Positions 48,862-58,533 of a stretch of 64,000 bases of DNA are shown here, piece after piece. This DNA is from Oxalobacteraceae bacterium OTU3CINTB1 (GTDB lineage Bacteria; Pseudomonadota; Gammaproteobacteria; Burkholderiales; Burkholderiaceae_D). Location: NCBI GenBank assembly GCA_024123955.1, contig CP099652.1:1302001-1366000 (forward strand), given 5' to 3'. A model generated the notes under the pieces. The model ran no database searches and was not told the origin of the DNA. It saw nothing but the letters and a program-made list of their open reading frames with translations. The position numbers and the translations under genes are program-made. The number at the start of each line of letters is the position of its first letter. Position 1 is the first letter of the stretch.

Positions 48862-50916
48862 ATGAATCTATTTTTCGAAGAATCCGGCGATTTCAAGGTC
48901 GGGACCATGATGTCGCAAGCAGGCGAGGCCTATCAGGTGGAGATGGCCAGCGGCAAGCGCAGCAAGGTCAAGATCAAGGACGTGCTGCTGCAGTACGAGA
49001 AGCCGTCGCCGACGGATTTGATGGAACAGGCCAAGGCCGTTGCCGCCGAGATCGACCTCGACTTCCTGTGGGAAGTGGCGGGCGAGGAGGAGTTCGGCTT
49101 TGCCGAGCTGGGCGCCGAGTACTTCGGCCACGCGCCGCTGCCGGCCGAAGCGGCCGGTCTGATCCTGAGCCTGCACTCCGCGCCGATCTATTTCTACAAG
49201 AAGGGCCGTGGCCGCTACAAGGCCGCGCCGGAGCAATCCTTGCGCGCGGCGCAGGCCGGTATCGAGAAAAAGAAACAGCAGGCGCTGGTCCAGGCCCAGT
49301 ATGTCGAAGAGCTGAAAGCCAACAAGTTGCCGGAAACGATGAAAAACATCGTCATGCAACTGCTGTTCAAGCCGGACAAGAATGCGATCGAATACAAGGC
49401 GATGGAAGCGGCTTGCAATGAATTGCACACCAATCCGCAGCGTTTGATGCTGGCCGTCGGCGGCGTGGAGTCGCCGAAGGCGCTGCACATGGCCAAATTC
49501 CTGTTCGAGAGCTTCCCGCGCGGCGCCGGTTTCCCGGATGTGCCGGTGCCGGCGGTGCCGACCAAGCTGCCGCTGGCCGACGTCAAGGCGTTCTCGATCG
49601 ACGACGTCACCACCACCGAGATCGACGACGCGTTTTCGGTCACCAGGCTGGCCGATGGCAACGTCAAGATCGGCATCCACATCGCCGCGCCGGGCCTGGG
49701 CATCAAGCCGGACGACGCGGTCGACAAGATGGCGCGCGCGCGCATGTCCACCGTGTACATGCCGGGCGATAAGATCACCATGCTGCCGGATTCGATCGTC
49801 GAAGCGTTCACCCTGGCCGAAGGCAAAACCTGCCCGGCGTTGTCGCTGTACGCGACCCTGAACCCGGCCGACTGGTCGGTGATCGCCACCGAGACGCGCG
49901 CCGAGATGGTGCCGATCGAAAGCAATCTGCGCCACAACGACCTGGACGATCTGGTCAACGAGGAAACCCTGGCCAGCGGCGAGGGCGAGTACCCCCACAA
50001 GGAAGAGCTGGGCCTGATCTGGCAGTGGGCGCAGGTGCTGGAGGCGGCGCGCATGGTCAAGCGCGAAGGCTTCGGCCTCAAGCCGGAACAGAACAACCGC
50101 GTCGATTTCAACTTCTACGTCGAGAACGACATCGTCACCGTCAGCCGCCGCAAGCGCGGCGCGCCGCTGGACAAGATCGTCGCCGAGCTGATGATCTTCG
50201 CCAACAGCACCTGGGGCAAGCTGATGCACGACCACGGCGTGCCGGGCATCTACCGCAGCCAGGGCCAGGGCGTCGGCGGCTGGGCCGCCAAGATGCAGGT
50301 GCGCATGGTGACGCATGCCGCGCCGCACCAGGGCCTCGGTGTCGACCAGTACGCATGGAGCACGTCGCCATTGCGCCGCTATACCGATCTGGTCAATCAG
50401 TGGCAAATCCTCGCGTGCGCCGAGCACGGCGTGACGGCGCCGCTGGTGGCGCCGTTCAAGCCGAAGGATTCGGCGCTGTTCGCCATCGTGTCGCAGTTCG
50501 ACGCGGCCTACGCGGCCTACGGCGACCACCAGTCGAACATGGAACGCTACTGGTGCCTGCGCTGGCTGGGCCAGGAAAACGCCCGCCAGGTCGAAGCGGT
50601 CGTGCTCAAGGACGAGGTGTTGCGCCTGGTCGATATTCCACTGATCATCCGTCTGCCGGGCATGCCGTCGGTGGCGCGCGGCGCGCAGGTCAAGATCGAC
50701 ATCCTGCGCTGGGACGAGGTCGACCTGTCGATCGAAGCGCGCATCCTGGAAATTCCGACCACCGACGCGGTGGCCGCCGATGCCGAGCTGGACTACGAGG
50801 AAGAGGAGGCGATTCCTGCCGCCGACGCCAACGATCCCGAAGCCGCCGAGGAAAACACGGCCGAAGCGAGCGCGGCAGCGGAAGAGGCGACAGCGAGCGA
50901 GCCGCCGGCCGCATGA
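48862..50916 (+). CDS. RNB-domain exoribonuclease (RNase II/R-like)
   Basis: 684 residues. The central RNB catalytic domain begins near residue 240 with FSIDDVTTTEIDDAFSV, the acidic Mg-binding motif, and contains GIHIAAPGLGIKPDD, TVYMPGDKITMLPDSIVEAF and a C-terminal YAWSTSPLRRYTDLVNQWQ. The N-terminal part (MNLFFEESGDFKVGTMMSQAG) replaces the usual cold-shock domains, and an acidic Ala/Glu tail ends the protein. 3'-5' degradation of mRNA is the expected activity. Its neighbours (TonB, aroE, mtgA) are typical for this betaproteobacterial variant. Confidence 0.9.
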   Translation: MNLFFEESGDFKVGTMMSQAGEAYQVEMASGKRSKVKIKDVLLQYEKPSPTDLMEQAKAVAAEIDLDFLWEVAGEEEFGFAELGAEYFGHAPLPAEAAGLILSLHSAPIYFYKKGRGRYKAAPEQSLRAAQAGIEKKKQQALVQAQYVEELKANKLPETMKNIVMQLLFKPDKNAIEYKAMEAACNELHTNPQRLMLAVGGVESPKALHMAKFLFESFPRGAGFPDVPVPAVPTKLPLADVKAFSIDDVTTTEIDDAFSVTRLADGNVKIGIHIAAPGLGIKPDDAVDKMARARMSTVYMPGDKITMLPDSIVEAFTLAEGKTCPALSLYATLNPADWSVIATETRAEMVPIESNLRHNDLDDLVNEETLASGEGEYPHKEELGLIWQWAQVLEAARMVKREGFGLKPEQNNRVDFNFYVENDIVTVSRRKRGAPLDKIVAELMIFANSTWGKLMHDHGVPGIYRSQGQGVGGWAAKMQVRMVTHAAPHQGLGVDQYAWSTSPLRRYTDLVNQWQILACAEHGVTAPLVAPFKPKDSALFAIVSQFDAAYAAYGDHQSNMERYWCLRWLGQENARQVEAVVLKDEVLRLVDIPLIIRLPGMPSVARGAQVKIDILRWDEVDLSIEARILEIPTTDAVAADAELDYEEEEAIPAADANDPEAAEENTAEASAAAEEATASEPPAA

Positions 50917-51623
50917 TGTTCAATCCGCGCGCCAAGATCAGCGTCGTACCCTTGTACGGCGACGAAACCCTGGTCATCGTCGACGATTTGCTGCTGGAAC
51001 CGCGCAAGATGATCGAACTGGCCAGCCGCTCGCGCGCGGAATTCAGCGATGCCGACCACAACTACTTTCCCGGCCCCGAACTGAACCTGACGCCGGAGAT
51101 GACCCAGGCCTTCGACCAGTTCGTGGTCCAGCATGTGCGCAAGCTGCTCGGCGCGCGCCGCACCACGATGCTGGCAACGCGGCTGGCATTGGCCACGCTG
51201 CAGCCGCCGCAGTTGCGCAATTTGCAGCGCGTCTGCCACTTCGACACCGTGCCCCAGCCCAACCGGGCGGGCACCGGCGCCATGGTGCTGTATCTGTTCG
51301 AGGACCCGCGCCTGGGCGGCACCGGCTTCTTCCGGCAAACCTGTTCGGATGCCGAGTTCGAGCACATGGTGTTGCAAGCGGACGTGCTGGATCGCCAGGC
51401 ATTTACCGCGCTGACCGGCGCCGGCGACGGCTACGCGGTGGACTCGGACCGTTACTTTGAGAAGGTCTACACCGCGCAGCCGGCTTTCAACCGCGCCATC
51501 TTCTACCACGGCACGGTGCTGCACAGCGCCGACATCCACAGTCCCGCGCTGCTGCGCGACGACGTGCATACGGGGCGGCTGACCGTCAACGCCTTCTTCA
51601 ACTTGCGCCGCAACGCCGCCTGA
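50913..51623 (+). CDS. DUF6445-like protein
   Basis: 236 residues, ATG overlapping the nuclease stop. The chain has a double-stranded beta-helix feel: VCHFDTVPQPN, GAMVLYLFEDPRLGGTGFFRQ and FNRAIFYHGTVLHSADIH, where the H...D / H pattern resembles 2-oxoglutarate/Fe(II) oxygenases. This agrees with my memory of the DUF6445 family, which has no assigned reaction. No signal peptide. Function is unknown. Confidence 0.6.
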   Translation: MMFNPRAKISVVPLYGDETLVIVDDLLLEPRKMIELASRSRAEFSDADHNYFPGPELNLTPEMTQAFDQFVVQHVRKLLGARRTTMLATRLALATLQPPQLRNLQRVCHFDTVPQPNRAGTGAMVLYLFEDPRLGGTGFFRQTCSDAEFEHMVLQADVLDRQAFTALTGAGDGYAVDSDRYFEKVYTAQPAFNRAIFYHGTVLHSADIHSPALLRDDVHTGRLTVNAFFNLRRNAA

Positions 51624-51699
51624 TGAGGGTGGTAAATCGGTTAAAATCAGCCACCGCCCTGGCCCACCGCCTTGAACCGACGAAACTGAAGCCCGCCGC

Positions 51700-52587
51700 G
51701 TGAAATCCTTCAAAGAAAACCGCTTCCTGTACATCGCCATCGGCATCTCGGTGGTTGCGCACGCCGCCATGCTCGCTGTGCGCTTTGTCGCCCCGGCGCC
51801 GGCGCCGGTCAAACCCACCGATCCCGGCCTGGAAGTCATCCTGGTCAACGCCAAGCACAGCAAAGCTCCGCTGAAGGCCGAGGCGCTGGCCCAAGCCAAC
51901 CTGGACGGCGGCGGCAACGTCGACAAAGGCCGTTCGAAATCGCCGCTGCCGGACATGCGCAAGACCGAAGACGGCGAAAGCATCAAAGCCTCCAAGCGCC
52001 GCATCGCCGAGCTCGAAGAACGACAGCGCAACCTGCTGACGCGCGTCGCCAAGCCCGATCCGTTCAACGCGCCGCCGGTGACCGAAAAGACCGCGCCCGA
52101 TCCGCTGCCGAGCGGCGCCGACCTGCTCGACTCGAGCAAGGCGATCGCCCGCCGCGCCGCCGAGATCAGCGAAACCATCGAAGACCAGAACAAGCGGCCG
52201 AAGAAAACCTTCATCACGCCGAGCACGCGCGGGGTTGGCTACGCGATGTACTACAAATCGCTGCAAAAGCGGATCGAAGATATCGGTACGCTGAACTTCC
52301 CCCAGAAGAACGGCCGCAAGCTGTATGGCCAGCTGGTGTTGTCGATCCCGGTTTTCCAGGACGGCACGATTTACGACAAGGAAGGCGGCATCAAGGTCGA
52401 CCGCAGCTCCGGCAACGCCGCGCTGGACGACGCCGCCATCAACATCGTGCGCCGCGCGGCGCCGTTCGGCAAATTCCCGCCGAACATGCTGTCGGCCGAC
52501 AAAGACGATCTGTGGGTGATCGTCACGACATTCAAATTTACCCGCGACGATAAACTACAAGCCGACATGAGCGGCGGAGGACGATGA
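51700..52587 (+). CDS. TonB-family energy transducer
   Basis: 295 residues from GTG. One N-terminal membrane helix ([20 protein letters not shown]), a charged periplasmic linker with a predicted coiled segment ([20 protein letters not shown]), and a TonB C-terminal domain ([56 protein letters not shown]). It may energise TonB receptors such as the one at 1-1404, but no exbB/exbD is adjacent. ATGA coupling with aroE. Confidence 0.9.
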   Translation: MKSFKENRFLYIAIGISVVAHAAMLAVRFVAPAPAPVKPTDPGLEVILVNAKHSKAPLKAEALAQANLDGGGNVDKGRSKSPLPDMRKTEDGESIKASKRRIAELEERQRNLLTRVAKPDPFNAPPVTEKTAPDPLPSGADLLDSSKAIARRAAEISETIEDQNKRPKKTFITPSTRGVGYAMYYKSLQKRIEDIGTLNFPQKNGRKLYGQLVLSIPVFQDGTIYDKEGGIKVDRSSGNAALDDAAINIVRRAAPFGKFPPNMLSADKDDLWVIVTTFKFTRDDKLQADMSGGGR

Positions 52588-53408
52588 CGATGGATCGCTA
52601 TTGCGTGTTCGGCAACCCGATTGCCCACAGCAAATCGCCCGAGATACATGCCGCCTACGCGGCGCAGACCGGTCAAGATCTGCACTACGAAAAACGGCTG
52701 GCGCCGCTGGACGGCTTTGCCGCCGCGGTGCACGCCTTTATCGCCGAAGGCGGCAAAGGCGCCAACGTTACCGTGCCGTTCAAGCTGGAGGCGGTCAAGA
52801 TCGCCAACGCGCTGACGATACGCGCGCAGGCGGCCGGCGCCGTCAACACCTTGCACTTCACAGAGGACGGCATCATTGGCGACAATACCGACGGCGCCGG
52901 CCTGGTGTCGGACATCGTCGGCAACGCCGGGGTGGCGATCACCGGCAAGCGCGTACTGTTGCTGGGCGCGGGCGGCGCGGCGCGCGGCGTCGTGCTGCCG
53001 ATCCTGGAGCATCGTCCGGCCCAGCTGGTCATCGCCAACCGCACCGTAGCCACGGCCGTGGCGCTGGCGGAACAGTTCGCCGCGCTGGGCGGCGAGGGCG
53101 TGGTGTCGGGCTGCGGTTTCGCCGACATCGACGGCCGCTTCGACATCGTCATCAACGCCACCGCCGCCAGCCTGAGCGCCGAAGTGCCGCCGATATCGCC
53201 GTCGGTGTTCGCGCCGGGTTCGCTGGCTTTCGACATGATGTATTCAAAGTCCCCCACCGTATTTTTGCAGTTTGCCGCCCAACACGGCGCACGGCTGCGT
53301 GACGGCCTGGGCATGCTGGTGGAGCAGGCGGCCGAGGCGTTCAGCGTCTGGCGCGGCGTGCATCCGGCCACTGGCGACGTGCTGCAACGTCTGCGCGACC
53401 AGCTATGA
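52584..53408 (+). CDS. aroE: Shikimate dehydrogenase
   Basis: 274 residues; ATG 52584 overlaps the upstream stop (an ATG at 52590 is also possible). NADP-dependent reduction of 3-dehydroshikimate. Motifs: [20 protein letters not shown] (shikimate contacts), [13 protein letters not shown] with the catalytic Lys, [12 protein letters not shown] and the nucleotide-binding [16 protein letters not shown]. Second shikimate gene in the window after aroQ. Confidence 0.96.
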   Translation: MTMDRYCVFGNPIAHSKSPEIHAAYAAQTGQDLHYEKRLAPLDGFAAAVHAFIAEGGKGANVTVPFKLEAVKIANALTIRAQAAGAVNTLHFTEDGIIGDNTDGAGLVSDIVGNAGVAITGKRVLLLGAGGAARGVVLPILEHRPAQLVIANRTVATAVALAEQFAALGGEGVVSGCGFADIDGRFDIVINATAASLSAEVPPISPSVFAPGSLAFDMMYSKSPTVFLQFAAQHGARLRDGLGMLVEQAAEAFSVWRGVHPATGDVLQRLRDQL

Positions 53409-54115
53409 GCGCCGCCAAGGGTGGTCGCAAGTTCGCTTGGTTGAAGTGGATCTTCATCCTGCCGGTGCTGCTGTTCGTGGCGGTGCAGCTGTATTTTTTC
53501 CTGCAGATCTGGTGGTGGGTCGACCACAATCCGTCGCGCACCAGCTTCATGCGCCAGCAGGAGTCGGCGTTGAGGGAAAAGAATCCCAACGCCGAGATCA
53601 AGCAGGTCTGGGTGCCGTACAACCGCATCTCCAAGAATCTGAAACGCGCCATCATCGCCTCGGAAGACGCCAACTTCTCCGAGCACCAGGGCGTGGACTG
53701 GGAGGCGCTGCAAAAAGCCTACGAGAAAAACACCAAGAAGAGCAAGGTGGTGGCGGGCGGCTCGACCATCACGCAGCAGCTGGCGAAGAACCTGTTCCTG
53801 TCCGGCTCGCGCAGCTACCTGCGCAAGGGCCAGGAGCTGATCATCACCTATATGCTGGAAACGTTGATGGAAAAAGAGCGCATCTTCGAGATCTACCTTA
53901 ACGTGGTGGAGTTCGGCAGGGGGATCTTCGGCGCCGAGGCGGCCGCGCAGCATTATTACCGCGTGAGCGCGGCCAACCTGGGCGCGTCGCAAGCGGCCAA
54001 GCTGGCGGTGATGCTGCCGAATCCGCGCTTCTACGACACGCACCGCGACTCCGGCTATCTGGCGCGGCGCACCGGCGTCATCCTGCGCCGCATGGGATCG
54101 GCGGAGCTGCCGTAG
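53405..54115 (+). CDS. mtgA: Monofunctional peptidoglycan glycosyltransferase
   Basis: 236 residues, ATG overlapping the aroE stop. One membrane anchor ([19 protein letters not shown]) and a GT51 domain with the five usual motifs: [19 protein letters not shown] with the catalytic Glu, [50 protein letters not shown] and [11 protein letters not shown]. Polymerises lipid II glycan strands at the outer face of the inner membrane. Confidence 0.96.
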   Translation: MSAAKGGRKFAWLKWIFILPVLLFVAVQLYFFLQIWWWVDHNPSRTSFMRQQESALREKNPNAEIKQVWVPYNRISKNLKRAIIASEDANFSEHQGVDWEALQKAYEKNTKKSKVVAGGSTITQQLAKNLFLSGSRSYLRKGQELIITYMLETLMEKERIFEIYLNVVEFGRGIFGAEAAAQHYYRVSAANLGASQAAKLAVMLPNPRFYDTHRDSGYLARRTGVILRRMGSAELP

Positions 54116-54144
54116 GGAGCGTTGGCCCCATCTGGAGGTATCGT

Positions 54145-54528
54145 ATGCAAAAACGGCAAAGCGGTTTTGGGTTGATCCAGGTGGCCATCATCATGGCCGC
54201 GCTGGCGGCGGTGGCGATGGCGTTCCTGATGTCGGCGCGCCACGAGCGTAATTTCTTCACCGAGGGTTTGGCCCGGCTGACCGGCAAACCGCCAGCGCCG
54301 CCGGGTTCGGCCAACGCCGACGCCGCCCCCTCCGCGCCGGCCGGCGTGCTGCGCAAATGCGTCATCGACGGCAAAACCGTGCTGTCCGATGTCGACTGCA
54401 AGGACGGCAAAGTGGTCAAATCCATCGACACGCGCGGCATCGAGGCGCCGAAACCGCCCAAGCCGGACCCGGCCGAGGCCGCCCCGCAGTCGGCAACCGA
54501 TAAAATGATCGAAAAAGCGACCCGCTAG
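54145..54528 (+). CDS. Small membrane protein, DUF4124-like, prepilin-like N-terminus
   Basis: 127 residues, GGAGG before the ATG. The N-terminus MQKRQSG|FGLIQVAIIMAALAAVAMAFL has a short basic leader, Gly at -1, Phe at +1 and a long hydrophobic helix, as in type IV prepilins, but Gln in place of Glu at +5. The periplasmic part has Cys-containing LRKCVIDGKTVLSDVDC, resembling DUF4124 domains, and a Pro-rich, Lys-rich end. It could be an ordinary single-pass protein; cleavage by prepilin peptidase is untested. Confidence 0.65.
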   Translation: MQKRQSGFGLIQVAIIMAALAAVAMAFLMSARHERNFFTEGLARLTGKPPAPPGSANADAAPSAPAGVLRKCVIDGKTVLSDVDCKDGKVVKSIDTRGIEAPKPPKPDPAEAAPQSATDKMIEKATR

Positions 54529-54609
54529 GGCGAAAAACCGCGTCGCAGGCTGGCCTCGGCGGGGGCTTTGCGGGTACACTTGCGCTGTTTCCAGAAGGCT
54601 CGCGTACCC

Positions 54610-55575
54610 ATGATCAATGTTTTCGTTCTCCAGAATGGCCGACTCAACCAGGTGCCCATCGACAGCCGCTCGGACCTGGAACAGGTTGAGCCGGTATGGG
54701 TCGACCTGACCGACCCGACGGACGACGAACGCGCATGGGTCAAGGCCATCTACGGCGTGACCTTGCCGGGCGAGGACGAAGTCAAGGACATCGAGGCGTC
54801 GGCCCGCTATTACGAAGCGGAAAACGGCGACTTGCACCTGCGCACCGACTTCCTGCTGGAAGAAGAGGACGGCCCGTCGCGCATCGTCACCGTCGCCTTC
54901 ATCCTGGCGCGCAAGATGCTGTTCTCGGTCCACACCGACGACTTGCCGGTGTTCCGCCTGGTGCGCATGCGCGCCCGCTCGCGGCCCGGTTCCATCGCCG
55001 ACTACATGGACGTGCTGCTCGACCTGTACGCGACCGACGCCGAATATTCGGCCGACGCGCTCGAAGGCATCTATCAGAATCTGGAAGAGGTCAGCGGCCG
55101 CGTGCTGCAAGAACAGTTCACCGACCAGGACGCGGCCGCCGCGCTGAACTCCATCGCCCACGAGGAAGACTTGAACGGCCGCATCCGCCGCAACATGATG
55201 GATACGCGGCGCGCCGTCAGTTTTTTGATGCGCGGACGCTTGCTCAATTCCGAGCAGTTCGAAGAGGCGCGCCAGATTCTGCGCGATATCGAATCGCTGG
55301 ACGGCCACACGTCCTTCCTGTTCGACAAGATCAACTTCCTGATGGACGCCACGGTCGGCTTCATCAACATTAACCAGAACAAGATCATCAAGATTTTCTC
55401 GGTGGCCAGCGTGGCCTTCCTGCCGCCGACCCTGATCGCGTCGATCTACGGCATGAACTTCAAATGGCTGCCGGAACTGGAATGGTCGTTCGGCTATCCG
55501 TTCGCCATCGTGCTGATGGTCACCAGCGCCATCGCGCCGTTCTGGTACTTCCGCCGGCGCGGCTGGTTGAAGTAA
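54610..55575 (+). CDS. corA: CorA-type magnesium/divalent cation channel
   Basis: 321 residues from ATG 54610 (an upstream frame to 54568 adds 14 atypical residues). Large cytoplasmic domain (VWVDLTDPTDDERAWV...) and two C-terminal helices with the signature YGMNF in LIASIYGMNFKWLPELEW, followed by YPFAIVLMVTSAIAPFWYF. Pentameric Mg2+ uptake channel of the inner membrane. Confidence 0.95.
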   Translation: MINVFVLQNGRLNQVPIDSRSDLEQVEPVWVDLTDPTDDERAWVKAIYGVTLPGEDEVKDIEASARYYEAENGDLHLRTDFLLEEEDGPSRIVTVAFILARKMLFSVHTDDLPVFRLVRMRARSRPGSIADYMDVLLDLYATDAEYSADALEGIYQNLEEVSGRVLQEQFTDQDAAAALNSIAHEEDLNGRIRRNMMDTRRAVSFLMRGRLLNSEQFEEARQILRDIESLDGHTSFLFDKINFLMDATVGFININQNKIIKIFSVASVAFLPPTLIASIYGMNFKWLPELEWSFGYPFAIVLMVTSAIAPFWYFRRRGWLK

Positions 55576-55590
55576 CTTCCCGAGGCGCGC

Positions 55591-55607
55591 GCCGTCACGT
55601 TGACGGC
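55591..55607. terminator. Stem-loop between convergent corA and chemotaxis gene
   Basis: GCCGTCA-CGT-TGACGGC, 7-bp perfect stem, 15 bases after the corA stop. No T-run on either side; probably a shared, weak 3'-end structure. Confidence 0.35.
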
Positions 55608-55623
55608 GCTAGCGCTCACCTCG

Positions 55624-55650
55624 TGTCCGAATGACAGACTTGACCCCGGG
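55624..55650. repeat. Single REP-like half, degenerate
   Basis: GTGTCCGAATGACAGACTTGACCCCGGG, of which TTGACCCCGGG (55640-55650) resembles the outer end of the REP arms at 19166-19258 and 39009-39146 while the rest differs. It directly abuts the stop codon of the chemotaxis receptor gene. Confidence 0.5.
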
Positions 55651-57285
55651 TTAGCCGCGCGCCAGGCGCAGGCTTGGACGGGCGCTTGCCTTGCTGGTTT
55701 GGGCGCGTGGCTGGGCCACGGCGACGTGGCCGCGATCGCCTTCGAGCTTGAACTGGCCGACCAGGCCGTGCAGGCTGGCCGCCTGCTCTTGCAATTCCTG
55801 GGCGGCGGCGGACGCTTCTTCGACCAGCGCGGTGTTTTGCTGCGTCATGCCGTCCATCTCGCCAATCGCGCTGCTCACTTCAGCGATGCCGTGGCTTTGC
55901 TCGGCGCTGGCGACGCTGATTTCGCCCATGATCTCCGTTACGCGCTTGACGCTGTCGACCACCGCGTGCATCGTCGTGCCTGCCTTGAGCACCAGTTCCG
56001 ACCCGGTGCCGACCTTGGTGACGGAGTCGTCGATCAGCGCCTTGATTTCCTTGGCGGCGGCGGCCGAGCGCTGGGCCAGGTTGCGCACCTCGGTGGCCAC
56101 CACGGCAAAGCCGCGGCCCTGTTCACCGGCGCGGGCCGCCTCGACGGCCGCGTTCAGCGCCAGGATGTTGGTCTGGAAGGCGATGCCGTCGATGACGGAA
56201 ATGATGTCGACGATCTTCTTCGACGATTCGTTGATCGAGCCCATCGTGTCGGTCACTTGCTGCATGACTTCGCCGCCTTGCTCGGAGACCGACGAGGCGG
56301 TCTGGGCGAGGGTATTGGCTTGCCGGGCATTGTCGGCGTTCTGTTTCACGGTCGAGGTCAGTTCTTCCATCGCGGTGGCGACTTTTTCCAGCGACGATGC
56401 TTGCGTGGCGGTGCGGGACGACAGGTCTTCATTGCCGTGGGCGATCTCGGACGAGGCGCTGGCGATCGCGTCCGTACCCTGGCGCACCTGGCCGACGATG
56501 GACGCCAGGCTGTCACGCATGGTCTTGATGGCGTAAATCAGGCTGTGGTGGTCGCCGTCCTTGACGTTGACGTTGACGGCCAGGTCGCCCTCGGCGATCT
56601 GGATCGCGATCTCGGCGGCGTAGGCCGGCTCGCCGCCCAGTTGCTTGAGCAGCACGCGTTTGATCAGGCTGGCGATGAGCACGCTCAGGACGAAGGCGGC
56701 GATGGTCAGCGCGATGGTCCAGCTGCGCGCGGTGGCGGCGCTGGCTTCGGACTCGTCGCTGGCGGCGGCCGCTTCCTTTTGCTCCTGGGTCATCAGCACC
56801 GCCATGTCGGCGACGATCTGGCGGCGCAATGGGCTGCAATCGTTGACCAGGAAGGTGCCGAATGCTTCCATCTGCTTGGCTTCGCGCAGTTTGCGCGGCT
56901 GCTTCAGCGCGTCGGCCATCGTCAGCAGGCCGGTTTTGACTTTGTTGAACTGGGCGTCGCCGGCGAAGGCCGGGGTCATTTTTTCCACGGCGGCAAGATA
57001 GATGGCCTTCTGTTCGTCGACGATGGCCAGTTCCTTGGCCGCCTGCGCGTCGTCGTTGAAAATAAAAGCGTTGCGCGCGGCCAGGCCGGTTTGCGCCAGC
57101 GCTTCGCGGGCTACGTATAGCGGCGCCAGGCGGTCGTCGTTGATTTGGTTTTGCTTCTTGAAGGCCGCGCCGATAGACGACACGCCAAGGATGGAGACGG
57201 CGGCGAGGATCAGCATGAAGGCGGTCAGCATGCCAAAGCCCAAGCTTAGTTGGGTACCGATTTTGAGTTTCCTAAATGCGTTCAT
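55651..57285 (-). CDS. Methyl-accepting chemotaxis protein
   Basis: 544 residues from ATG 57285; the frame is open to 57360 but the family starts with [20 protein letters not shown]. Two membrane helices (about 11-32 and 190-210) enclose a four-helix-bundle sensor domain (4HB_MCP type). A HAMP segment and the signalling hairpin follow, with the conserved tip [21 protein letters not shown] and flanking methylation helices ([20 protein letters not shown]). No C-terminal NWETF-type pentapeptide is seen. The ligand is unknown. It may also feed type IV pilus or flagellar behaviour. Confidence 0.95.
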   Translation of the reverse strand: MNAFRKLKIGTQLSLGFGMLTAFMLILAAVSILGVSSIGAAFKKQNQINDDRLAPLYVAREALAQTGLAARNAFIFNDDAQAAKELAIVDEQKAIYLAAVEKMTPAFAGDAQFNKVKTGLLTMADALKQPRKLREAKQMEAFGTFLVNDCSPLRRQIVADMAVLMTQEQKEAAAASDESEASAATARSWTIALTIAAFVLSVLIASLIKRVLLKQLGGEPAYAAEIAIQIAEGDLAVNVNVKDGDHHSLIYAIKTMRDSLASIVGQVRQGTDAIASASSEIAHGNEDLSSRTATQASSLEKVATAMEELTSTVKQNADNARQANTLAQTASSVSEQGGEVMQQVTDTMGSINESSKKIVDIISVIDGIAFQTNILALNAAVEAARAGEQGRGFAVVATEVRNLAQRSAAAAKEIKALIDDSVTKVGTGSELVLKAGTTMHAVVDSVKRVTEIMGEISVASAEQSHGIAEVSSAIGEMDGMTQQNTALVEEASAAAQELQEQAASLHGLVGQFKLEGDRGHVAVAQPRAQTSKASARPSLRLARG

Positions 57286-57496
57286 AATATTTTTTTCCCG
57301 GACATGTTGATTGTTTCCACAAAATCCGGCGTATGCCTGGTGAGGGAAACAGAACCGCAAAGCGGCGACAATGACGTTTTATTGGCTGTCGCGAGAGTTG
57401 GGCGAGGCCGGATGGATGCATAACTACTGATTTGCCAAATTACTTAACTTTTGAACGCGCCGGCAGGGGTGGGGGCGGCGCGTGTTGATGCTATTC

Positions 57497-58237
57497 TTAG
57501 CGCGGAACGCGGCGCTGAATTTCTTCCGATGCCAGCGCCGCCAGTTCGCGCAGCGAGCGCACTTCGCGGTCCCTGAGTTTGCGCGGCTCCCGATCCAGGA
57601 TGCACAAGGTGCCTAGTGGATGGTTGCCGCTGTCGAGCAGGGGAAAGGCGGCGTAAAAACGAATATGGGGTTCGCCGATGACCAGCGGATTGTCCTGGAA
57701 GCGTGGATCGCGGGTGGCGTCCTCCACAGTGAACAGGCCGTTTTGCAAGATCGCGTGGCTGCAGAAAGCCCAGTCGCGCGGCGTCTCGCTCGCGTCGATG
57801 CCGATGCGCGATTTGAACCACTGGCGGCGCGAGGTCAGCAAACTGATCAGCGCCATCGGCGAGTCGGTGACCTGGCTCGCCAGCCACGTCAGGCGGTCGA
57901 ACACCGACTCCGGCGGCGTGTCGATCAGCCGCGCGGCGTCGAGCGCCAGCAGGCGTTCGGCTTCGTCGTGCGCGACCGGGTACAGCGGCGCGGCGGCGGG
58001 CAGGAATTCGACTCCGCTGGCGGCCTTGGGCTTGGCGGCCCCGGCCGGCGCGATATCGCCGTTGCGCTGCTCCATCAGGCGGCGCACCGCGCTCAGGCGC
58101 ACACGGCGGTGGCCGCCGGGCGTCTTCCACGATGGAATCGCGCCGTTTTCTATCCATAGCTGGGCCGTGCTGACGGCGACGCCGAGCAACTCGGCGGTGG
58201 CGCGCGTGGTCAGGACGGAGTCTTTGCTATGGGGCAT
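57497..58237 (-). CDS. HTH (MerR/excisionase-type) plus GAF-domain regulator
   Basis: 246 residues. N-terminal helix-turn-helix of the MerR/HTH_17 type (LTTRATAELLGVAVSTAQLWIENGAIPSWKTPGGHRRVRL in two parts, residues 9-50). A Pro/Ala linker follows, then a GAF domain (about 90-240: LDAARLIDTPPESVFDRLTWLAS, MALISLLTSRRQWFKSRIG, RDWAFCSHAILQNGLFTVED, FYAAFPLLDSGNHPLGTLCI). The SCSHAI-like and FYAxxPL motifs are typical of free-standing GAF sensors in this group. The ligand is unknown. It is divergent from the binding-protein-less ABC transporter and may control it. Confidence 0.85.
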   Translation of the reverse strand: MPHSKDSVLTTRATAELLGVAVSTAQLWIENGAIPSWKTPGGHRRVRLSAVRRLMEQRNGDIAPAGAAKPKAASGVEFLPAAAPLYPVAHDEAERLLALDAARLIDTPPESVFDRLTWLASQVTDSPMALISLLTSRRQWFKSRIGIDASETPRDWAFCSHAILQNGLFTVEDATRDPRFQDNPLVIGEPHIRFYAAFPLLDSGNHPLGTLCILDREPRKLRDREVRSLRELAALASEEIQRRVPR

Positions 58238-58533
58238 GGTTCACTTTCTTGTTTGGGTGGTTCAACACATCTTGGATGGGATTGTACATAATTTCCATGT
58301 GGAAACACAAGAAAATGATGAAAATGATGATTGAGTTGTCGTAGTGCAACGGAATATTGCCAGATTATGACGATCCACGGTCGGGTGCATCTCGGTGCAC
58401 TCAGATTCGTCATTTATGAAATTTCCGTGTTCTGAAAAATGGCCCAGCGCTTCATGAACTTTCATAACCGTAATAGAGCTGACACCTGTTTCCTTTAAAA
58501 TGGCCGCCAGTCACACTCTACCGGCCATAAGTC
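58238..58533. other. AT-rich divergent promoter region
   Basis: About 300 bases between the HTH-GAF regulator (minus) and the ABC permease (plus), clearly richer in A+T than the flanks. It contains TTTCCATGTGGAAA (around 58291) and GTGCATCTCGGTGCAC (around 58384), partial dyads that could be operators for the regulator. No gene is supported. Confidence 0.45.
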
